DNA from: DATBGS01 sp036557885
GTDB taxonomy: Bacteria > Chloroflexota > Ktedonobacteria > Ktedonobacterales > DATBGS01
NCBI GenBank assembly: GCA_036557885.1
Contig: DATBGS010000169.1
Span: 1 to 17,698, forward strand
Direction of reading: 5' to 3'
Length of the DNA stretch: 17,698 nt
The notes beneath the pieces were generated by a model. It did no database searches and was not told where the DNA came from. It saw only the letters and a program-made list of their open reading frames with translations. Position numbers and translations under genes: made by a program. Positions 12,116 through 17,698 of this stretch are shown here, in pieces. Numbering within the stretch: the stretch's first letter is position 1; every line of letters starts with the position of its first letter.

Positions 12116-14890
12116 TTGAAACCCCAAGCACACAAGCACGCAGCAAAGCGTCAGAACAGCGGCGAAGCTGGCGCGACAAACGAGAACAAGAAGGGCGAGC
12201 TGGCGCTTGAGAGAGAAGCGCACACGGAAACGCGCACCGCCAATCTCCAGCTACGAACTATCCAGGCGCTCACCGATACAGCGCTGGCCCATCTCTCGCT
12301 GGATGATCTGCTGCTGGGGATACAGAAACGCATTCTTGAGGTCATGGGCGGCGATAACAGCGCCATTTTGCTGCTCAGCGAGAATGGGCAGTATCTGGAC
12401 ATCCACGCCGCGCACGGCGGAGAAGAAGCCGTGATTGGACTGGTGCAGATTCCTTTGGGCAAGGGGATTGCCGGGCGCATTGCTGCCAGCCGCAAACCGA
12501 TGATTGTAGATGATCTGACGAAAACGGAAGTGGTCAACGACTTCCTGAAAGAAAAGATGCGCTCGTTGGTGGGCGTCCCTCTGATGGTCAATGACCGTGT
12601 GGTCGGTGTGCTGCATGTGGACACCGCCAAACCGCACCACTTCACCCAGGAAGATGTGCAGTTATTGGAACTGGTGGCGCAGCGCGTGGCCCTGGCGATA
12701 GATCACGCGCGGCTCTACGAGGCGGAAAAGCGCGCGCGGGCTGAAGCGGTGGAGCGCGCCAGCCAGCTTGAGGCCATTCTAGAAGCGATGCCAGATATGG
12801 TGACGATCTACAATGCCCAGGGCACCATGATCCAAATGAACAAAGTCTCCCGAAAGGCGTTGGGGCCTGACCAGGGCTACGAAACACTGGCCGAGATTCC
12901 TGATGCGTATCGGCTGCACACGCTGGATGGTGAGCCCGTCACCATTGACCAACTGCCTGTGGCGCAGGCGCTGCAAGGCAAGACGGTAACGGGCGTGAAA
13001 TTTCGCCAGGACCGTCAACCGGCAGAAGGCTCGCTCTTTGTCTCGGCAAGCGCCGCGCCCTTTTACGATGCCCAGGGCGCCATTGCAGGCGCCGTTGCCA
13101 TTGCCCATGATATTACCCCGCTCCTTCAGGCGCAGGAGCAGGTGGCCGAGAGCGCCAAACAACTGGAGGGCATCTTTCAGGCGATGGGGGACGCGGTTTT
13201 TATGTTGGATCACCAGGGCAATCTGGTGCGGGCAAACCAGGCGTTTTACGACATGCTCGAACTGGACCAACAGCCCGACTTTTCTGCCCTGCCGCTGGCA
13301 ACGCGCGTCGGCCTTCTAGCGCTGAGCACTGTTTCCGGCCTACCCTTTGCCCCAGACGAAACCCCGGCCCATCGCTTGCTCAGCGGTGAGGCGCTAGGAC
13401 ACGACCAGGAGCTAGATGTGCTGTTTCGGACCATGACTGGCCGCGAGGTGCTGGGGAATCTCAGTGGGGCGCCCCTGCGCAACGACCAGGGCGAGGTCAC
13501 GGGCGCGGTGCTGGTGCTGCGTGATGTCACCGAGCGCCGCCTGCTGGAACGGCGCACCTTTGCGGCGCTGGATGCCCTGCTGGAGATGGCCCAGACGTTG
13601 GTGGTGGGGCCGGACGAGGCCGCACTGGAGGAGGCTCACCAGCCAGATGTGGCCGGGCAGGTGGCCGAACGCCTGGCTGAACTCACCTGCCGCGTGCTGG
13701 GGTGCAGCCGCGTTTCTATCAGTGTGGTTGAGCCAGAGACGGAGGTTGTGCGCCCGATCACGGTGGTGGGGCTTTCGCCGGAACAGGAGCGCCAATGGTG
13801 GACCGAGCAACCCCAGAATAATCGGCTCTCGGATAGCCCTGATCAGGCAGCAGTTGAGCAATTGCGCGTGGGAACACACCTGGTCTACGACCTGCGCCAG
13901 CCGCCCTATAACCAGATACCCAACCCCTACCGCATCAGCACCATGCTGGTGCTGCCTATGCTCGTTGGCAAGCAGTTGGTGGGGCTGATCACGCTTGATC
14001 ACGGCGGCCCAGAACACCACTACACCAGCCAGGAATTGGACCTGGCGCAGGCGGTTGCCAGATTAACCGCGCTGGTGATTGAACGCGAACGCCTGCTGCG
14101 TCAGCGCGAGGAGGCGCGGGCCAACGAAATCGCGCTGAGCGCCGCAAACCGCCAGATGAGCGAATTCCTGAGCATTGCCAGCCATGAACTGCTCACGCCG
14201 CTCACCAGCATCAAAGCCCACCTGCAACTTACGAAGCGCCGCGTGACTCGCCTGGCCGCGCCGGATGCCTTTCCTGCCGGGATTCAGCCCGATGAAATTG
14301 CTCCAAGGCTCCAGTCCTTTCAGGAGATGCTGGAGCGGCTGGAGGGGCAGGTTGACCGCATGAACCGATTGGTGAATGAACTGCTGGATGTCTCGCGCAT
14401 TCAGGCCGGGAAGCTGGTTCTGCAATCCGTTCCTTTCAACCTGCGGGATGTCGTCGCAGAAGCGGTGGAAGAACAACGCCTGAACTGGCCCACCCGCAAG
14501 ATCAGCCTTGCCCTGCCAGATGGCCCGGCGAGGATGATCGGCGACTCAGACCGCATCGGCCAGGTCGTCACCAATTACCTGACCAACGCCCTCAAATATT
14601 CGCCGCCCGAATCCTCGGTGGAGGTGGCGCTGCGCCTGGAGGATGGGCACGCACAAGTGGCAGTACGCGACGCGGGGCCGGGCCTGCCCCCCGAAGAACA
14701 AGAACGCGTCTGGGACCGTTTTCACCGCGCTAAAGGGATTGAGGTGCAAAGCGGCACGGGCGCGGGGCTGGGGCTGGGGCTGTACATCTGCAAAATCATC
14801 GTGGAGCGCCATCAGGGGCGTGTGGGCGTGCAGAGCAAGCCAGAGGAAGGGTCTACCTTCTGGTTTCGCGTGCCCCTGGCAGCAGAATAG
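12116..14890 (+). CDS. GAF-PAS-PAS-GAF sensor histidine kinase (TTG start)
   Basis: This 924-residue soluble multi-sensor kinase starts with a charged N-terminal coiled coil (1-48). GAF1 covers about 50-203 (LGKGIAGRIAASRKPMIVDD is diagnostic). PAS1 covers about 217-335 (ILEAMPDMVTIYN) and PAS2 about 346-475 (IFQAMGDAVFMLD), each ending in a DIT or DVT motif. GAF2 covers about 490-660. HisKA has phosphoacceptor His690 in IASHELLTPLTSIKAH, and the ATPase domain has Asn824 (YLTNALKYSP), DAGPGLPPEEQE and GAGLGLGLYICK. No membrane segment is visible, so it should sense cytoplasmic signals. The start is TTG 12116, nine bases after GGAGG; the nearer ATG at 12108 runs into a stop after three codons. 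No receiver gene is adjacent, so it is an orphan kinase here. It ends at the repeat cluster shared with the converging P450 gene. Confidence 0.92.
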   Translation: MKPQAHKHAAKRQNSGEAGATNENKKGELALEREAHTETRTANLQLRTIQALTDTALAHLSLDDLLLGIQKRILEVMGGDNSAILLLSENGQYLDIHAAHGGEEAVIGLVQIPLGKGIAGRIAASRKPMIVDDLTKTEVVNDFLKEKMRSLVGVPLMVNDRVVGVLHVDTAKPHHFTQEDVQLLELVAQRVALAIDHARLYEAEKRARAEAVERASQLEAILEAMPDMVTIYNAQGTMIQMNKVSRKALGPDQGYETLAEIPDAYRLHTLDGEPVTIDQLPVAQALQGKTVTGVKFRQDRQPAEGSLFVSASAAPFYDAQGAIAGAVAIAHDITPLLQAQEQVAESAKQLEGIFQAMGDAVFMLDHQGNLVRANQAFYDMLELDQQPDFSALPLATRVGLLALSTVSGLPFAPDETPAHRLLSGEALGHDQELDVLFRTMTGREVLGNLSGAPLRNDQGEVTGAVLVLRDVTERRLLERRTFAALDALLEMAQTLVVGPDEAALEEAHQPDVAGQVAERLAELTCRVLGCSRVSISVVEPETEVVRPITVVGLSPEQERQWWTEQPQNNRLSDSPDQAAVEQLRVGTHLVYDLRQPPYNQIPNPYRISTMLVLPMLVGKQLVGLITLDHGGPEHHYTSQELDLAQAVARLTALVIERERLLRQREEARANEIALSAANRQMSEFLSIASHELLTPLTSIKAHLQLTKRRVTRLAAPDAFPAGIQPDEIAPRLQSFQEMLERLEGQVDRMNRLVNELLDVSRIQAGKLVLQSVPFNLRDVVAEAVEEQRLNWPTRKISLALPDGPARMIGDSDRIGQVVTNYLTNALKYSPPESSVEVALRLEDGHAQVAVRDAGPGLPPEEQERVWDRFHRAKGIEVQSGTGAGLGLGLYICKIIVERHQGRVGVQSKPEEGSTFWFRVPLAAE

Positions 14891-14910
14891 CAACCGCCTG
14901 TGGCGCGGGC

Positions 14911-15084
14911 TGCCCTGCCCCCGCTTTGGGGGGTAGCCCGCTACAAGCAGAGCCACACCCTTCCCCGCCCCGGCGGGCTGGCAGCCCGCGCTACAAGCGG
15001 CCCCGCCCCGGCGGGCTGCTGCGCCCCTGCTTTGAGGGGGCAGCCCGCGCTACAAGCTGGCCGGCTAGAAGCCGGTGGTACAAG
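14911..15084. repeat. Cluster of GC-rich hairpin repeats
   Basis: Four related units lie between convergent genes. The first is 14916-14945 (CCCCC-gcttt-GGGGG core, then GCTACAAG). The second is 14952-14997 with stem GCGGGCT-ggc-AGCCCGC (14973-14989). The third is a cruciform at 15011-15048 with outer stem GCGGGCTGC/GCAGCCCGC and inner CCCCT-gctttg-AGGGG. The last is a small CCGGC-tagaa-GCCGG stem ending GGTGGTACAAG. The segment 14952-14996 recurs at 17308-17352 with one difference in 45 bases. The tail GCTACAAG marks the unit ends. They probably serve as terminators as well as being dispersed repeats. Confidence 0.8.
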
Positions 15085-15089
15085 CGGGG

Positions 15090-16301
15090 CTAGACGACAC
15101 CGGCTGGCGTCTTGGGAAACGAGGCGCCCGAAGGGGTGAAGGTGACGGGAACATGTTTGACGCCATAAATGATGGCGCTGTCCACCATCTCTAGCGGGGC
15201 GTTGGGCACCTGCCGAATATCTGGCAGGCGCGCCAACAAGACACCCAACGCTGTTCTGGCCTCCAGACGCGCCAGATGCGCGCCCAGGCAGAAATGGATG
15301 TCGTACCCAAAGGCCAGGTGACGATTGGGCGCGCGCTCAATATCGAAGTGTTCCGGCTCTGGGAAGTGCTGCTCATCAAAGTTGGCGGAATGCAGCCAGG
15401 CGATAAGCGTCTGGTCGGCGCCAATCTCGTAGCCGCGCACGCGCGTGTCGGTGGTAGCACGGCGGATGACAAAGCGCGCCGGGGAGCGGTAGCGCAGCAC
15501 CTCTTCGATGGCGGAAGGCAGCAATTTCGGCTCGGCGCGCAATTGCTGGAATACCTCCGGGTGCTCATCAAACGAGATGATGGCATTGCTGATGAGGTTG
15601 GTGGTGGTGATGTTTCCAGCCACGAGCAGCAAGATGCAAAAGCCAAGCAGTTCGTTCCGGCTCAGTTTTTGTCCATCAAGCTGCGCGTCAATCAGCTTGG
15701 TGATCAGGTCATCTTGCGGCTGGATGCGGCGCTGGTCAATCTTCTGCTCAAAGTAGCGCGACATCTCATCCACCGCAGCAGCGGCAACATCATGCACGCC
15801 CATCCTGCGCATCCGCCGCCGCTCCTCAAACGACCCGGATATGATCGTATCGGACCACGCCTTAAAGCGCGCCCGCTCATCAGGAGGAATGCCCAGCATT
15901 TCAGCGATGACGATCACCGGCAGCGGGTCCGCAAAATCCTTGACAATATCCATGCTTCCCGCGTGGGCGACCTGATCAAGCAGTTCGTGGGCTATGGCGG
16001 TGATGCGCGGAGTCAGTTGGGCAACGGCGCGCGGCGTAAAGTCACGCGCCACCAGCCCCCGAAGCTGCGAATGCAGCGGGGGGTCGCTCGAAATCATCGT
16101 GGTGCCGAGTGGTTGATCAGGATACTGCTCTTGCCGAAAGTTTGAAGAAAACACTTCAGGCTCAGAAAGCACATCAAGTACATCGTCATAGCAAAAGAGT
16201 TCCCAGGTATCTTCTTTTTCGCGGAAATGCACCGGCATGGTGGCGCGCATGGTGCGAAACCAGGGAAGCTGTTTCTGTTCAAAGGTGCGAAGATCAGTCA
16301 T
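15090..16301 (-). CDS. Cytochrome P450
   Basis: This 403-residue soluble bacterial P450 has DPPLHSQLRGLVARDFTPR (helix C region, 73-91), the I-helix LLLVAGNITTTN (224-235), ExxR as Glu267-Arg270, and the heme loop FGYDIHFCLGAHLAR with Cys338 as thiolate ligand. It would mono-oxygenate an unknown small molecule using electrons from a ferredoxin system that is not in the window. Two departures from the usual pattern are visible: the I-helix acid (usually Glu/Asp before Thr232) is Ile231, and the second Gly of FGxGxHxC is Asp334. The start ATG 16301 has AGGAG nine bases upstream. It follows the HdeD-type gene on the same strand, separated by a 25-bp hairpin, and no secondary-metabolite synthase accompanies it. 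Confidence 0.93.
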   Translation of the reverse strand: MTDLRTFEQKQLPWFRTMRATMPVHFREKEDTWELFCYDDVLDVLSEPEVFSSNFRQEQYPDQPLGTTMISSDPPLHSQLRGLVARDFTPRAVAQLTPRITAIAHELLDQVAHAGSMDIVKDFADPLPVIVIAEMLGIPPDERARFKAWSDTIISGSFEERRRMRRMGVHDVAAAAVDEMSRYFEQKIDQRRIQPQDDLITKLIDAQLDGQKLSRNELLGFCILLLVAGNITTTNLISNAIISFDEHPEVFQQLRAEPKLLPSAIEEVLRYRSPARFVIRRATTDTRVRGYEIGADQTLIAWLHSANFDEQHFPEPEHFDIERAPNRHLAFGYDIHFCLGAHLARLEARTALGVLLARLPDIRQVPNAPLEMVDSAIIYGVKHVPVTFTPSGASFPKTPAGVV

Positions 16302-16347
16302 GGCAAAGGCTCCTGCTAGTGAGGCTGAGGGAAACGGTGCCCGATCA

Positions 16348-16403
16348 CCTGTACCACCGGCTTCCAGCCGGTCCGTTCACCGGCTGGAAGCCGGTGGTAC
16401 AGG
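16348..16403. terminator. Perfect 25-bp inverted repeat between HdeD-like and P450 genes
   Basis: Arms 16348-16372 and 16379-16403 are exact reverse complements around the loop CCGTTC. The stem begins CCTGTACCACCGGC, linking it to the TACAAG/TTGTA-ended repeat family. There is no U run on the minus strand, so it may attenuate or stabilise rather than fully stop transcription from the HdeD-like gene into the P450 gene, whose ATG lies 46 bases further on. Confidence 0.7.
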
Positions 16404-16422
16404 CAGTGACGTACCAACGGTT

Positions 16423-17142
16423 CTAGGCAGGCCAGGCGCCCGGTGGTTCTGGCGGCGGCTGTATGGGTGGCTGGTCTAGTGGCGTCCCTCTGGGCTGGTC
16501 CCATGTCGTGCCTCTGGGCCGGTCTAATGGCGTCCCGCTGGTTGGCTCTCTGTACGTTCCCTGTGCAGTCTGCGCCGACACCTGCGCGGCAGGCTCATGC
16601 CTGGTGAAGGCATGCACAATCTCCACGATGCCATATACCACAGCCCACAGCCCAACAAACCAGAGCAGCGCCAGCAGCCCGATGCCTGGAAGGGCCATCA
16701 GGATGACGCCAAAGACGATGGAGATCACCCCACCGAGTACCAACAGCCACTCGTTGGTTGCGCTCTCGCGTGAGCGGAAAGCGGCAATAATCTCCAGGAT
16801 GCCGGTGATTACCGCCCAGATACCAACGAGGTAGAGGATCAGAATGGCCGTTTTGCCAGGCCAGACAAAGGACAGAATGCCGATGATGATGCTGACTACC
16901 CCGGCAATCGCCAGCACCCACCAATACTTGTTCGACTCCGTAGAACGGATAGCCGAGATCAACGCAAAGATGCCACCAGCGATGGCAAAGATGCCAAACA
17001 TGAACGTAAAGACCAGCAGCGTCAGGCCAGGCCAGACCCAGACCAGGAACCCAAACAAGATTGCCAGCACGCCACGAGCTATCAGGCTCCACTTTGAGGT
17101 GGTTGGTGCTGTTCCTGTTGGCGCCCATGCTGAGGTACTCAT
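16423..17142 (-). CDS. HdeD family (DUF308) membrane protein
   Basis: This 239-residue protein has six hydrophobic segments, approximately 19-37, 41-62, 74-93, 97-121, 131-150 and 153-178, arranged as three similar pairs. Each is centred on a turn such as VWPGLT, VWPGKT or ALPGIG, the repeating signature of HdeD/DUF308 inner-membrane proteins. E. coli HdeD is about 190 residues and helps acid resistance at high cell density; a comparable stress role is only inferred here. The extra length is a hydrophilic C-terminal tail (181-239) with three 8-residue repeats (GTPLDRPR, GTTWDQPR, GTPLDQPP, residues 203-226) and a Pro-rich end. The frame is open up to 17277, but ATG 17142 is preceded by AGGAAGGA and begins the usual N-terminus. 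A dyad at 17246-17263 (CTGTAG/CTACAG) lies upstream. Confidence 0.9.
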   Translation of the reverse strand: MSTSAWAPTGTAPTTSKWSLIARGVLAILFGFLVWVWPGLTLLVFTFMFGIFAIAGGIFALISAIRSTESNKYWWVLAIAGVVSIIIGILSFVWPGKTAILILYLVGIWAVITGILEIIAAFRSRESATNEWLLVLGGVISIVFGVILMALPGIGLLALLWFVGLWAVVYGIVEIVHAFTRHEPAAQVSAQTAQGTYREPTSGTPLDRPRGTTWDQPRGTPLDQPPIQPPPEPPGAWPA

Positions 17143-17307
17143 GATTCCTTCCTTTCTGGAGTTCTTGAGCTTCTCTATGTACTCAAACTGGGCGAAACTT
17201 CTGCGCTTCGCCTGGAAAAAGCGTAGTATCCAGCCTTGCAATAGTCTGTAGTGAGCGCTACAGTGCCACAGGACCACTCCCAGCCCCGCCCCGCGAGTTT
17301 CGCATGC

Positions 17308-17467
17308 GCCACACCCTGCCCCGCCCCGGCGGGCTGGCAGCCCGCGCTACAAAGGGGCACGCTGCTTGCCGCCGTGCCCTTCTGTCTTAGGGTGCCCCTG
17401 CTTTGAGGGGTAGCGCGGGCAGCTTGCCGACGCAGCGTTCCCCGCCAGGGTCGGCGGGGCTACAAGC
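17308..17467. repeat. Hairpin repeat cluster upstream of the HdeD-like gene
   Basis: Three units are present. The first is 17308-17352 (stem GCGGGCT-ggc-AGCCCGC), which matches 14952-14996 at 44 of 45 positions. The second is a CCCCT-gctttg-AGGGG stem around 17396-17411, also seen in the cluster at 15024-15039. The third is a unit at 17432-17467 identical over 36 bases to 1115-1150. With the rest of the 17143-17478 gap this leaves no room for a gene. The last copy sits 11 bases beyond the stop of the right-edge gene and may be its terminator. Confidence 0.8.
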
Positions 17468-17478
17468 CCTTCCCAGCC

Positions 17479-17698
17479 TCAGCCCGCCTGCGCCAGCAGC
17501 ACCGCCAGCGCCTTCATCTGCTCCAGGCAGGCGCTCACCGCTGCCACAAACGGCACTGGCGGCACATCCCCCTTCAGCGTCTCCCCCACCAGAAAGCTGC
17601 ACGCCAGTTCTGCTTCCAAGGGGCTGACGGTGTACTCCAGCCGTTCTTTCAGCGCAGCAGGCACCCGCTGCCCAAAGAACGCCTCCCACAGCACTTCC
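17479..17698 (-). CDS. C-terminal fragment of an unrecognised protein, N-terminus beyond right edge
   Basis: The frame is open from the right edge to TGA at 17481-17479, giving about 72 residues. It contains VLWEAFFGQRVPAALKERLE, then ELACSFLVGETLKGDVPPVP, and ends in a hydrophobic helix (LEQMKALAVLLAQAG). A GTG at 17694 could be a start, but no ribosome site can be seen because the sequence ends there, so it is more likely the tail of a longer gene. I do not recognise a family, and no membrane segment or catalytic motif is clear. The repeat unit ending at 17467 follows directly. Confidence 0.5.
   Translation of the reverse strand, partial: EVLWEAFFGQRVPAALKERLEYTVSPLEAELACSFLVGETLKGDVPPVPFVAAVSACLEQMKALAVLLAQAG

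Noticed and set aside
14911..15084. Possible CRISPR array
   Set aside because: The repeats are palindromic, of unequal length and without regular spacers, and no cas gene is present; they are REP-like hairpins.

Overview
The window looks like chromosomal DNA of a GC-rich soil-type bacterium. My best guess is Chloroflexota, probably the Ktedonobacteria. The basis is the gene content (GAF/PAS soluble sensor kinases, a DUF4258/YgiT pair, a DUF4331 protein with a small Tat protein, an actinobacterial-style His-rich protein) and the many GC-rich hairpin repeats ending in GCTACAAG between genes. There is no rRNA, tRNA, integrase, transposase or CRISPR array, and the lineage call is inference only.

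Left part (1-2004): an unrecognised minus-strand gene runs off the left edge. It has a strong sigma70-like promoter (TTGACT-17-TATACT) and a leader of about 250 nt. Next comes a ~140-bp element bounded by 21-bp inverted repeats and packed with three small hairpins. A 63-residue peptide follows whose N-terminal half is a textbook double-glycine leader. A 620-bp gap after it carries a plus-strand promoter.

Metabolic block (2005-6370): putrescine aminotransferase (plus) converges on a minus-strand group made of a CodA-like amidohydrolase, a DUF4258 protein with a damaged or missing start, and a YgiT-type zinc-finger protein. The shared downstream end is a perfect 23-bp palindrome. Divergent from the amidohydrolase is OsmC, which converges, with a 4-nt gap, on a small His-rich protein.

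DUF4331 block (6386-8217): a repeat cluster, then a minus-strand pair in which a small Tat-signal protein precedes a full-length DUF4331 protein.

Signalling block (8461-14890): a receiver-only response regulator and a GAF-GAF histidine kinase are divergent and may form a two-component pair. An SDR oxidoreductase and a second, larger GAF-PAS-PAS-GAF histidine kinase with a TTG start are also divergent from each other. Neither kinase has a visible membrane segment, so both should sense intracellular cues.

Right part (14891-17698): a cluster of cruciform-forming repeats, a cytochrome P450, a 25-bp perfect hairpin, a six-helix HdeD/DUF308 membrane protein, another repeat cluster, and the C-terminus of an unrecognised protein cut by the right edge. 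The most interesting items are the orphan double-glycine peptide, the hairpin-repeat family (including a copy fragment inside a coding region), the altered active site of the amidohydrolase and the start-less DUF4258 gene.
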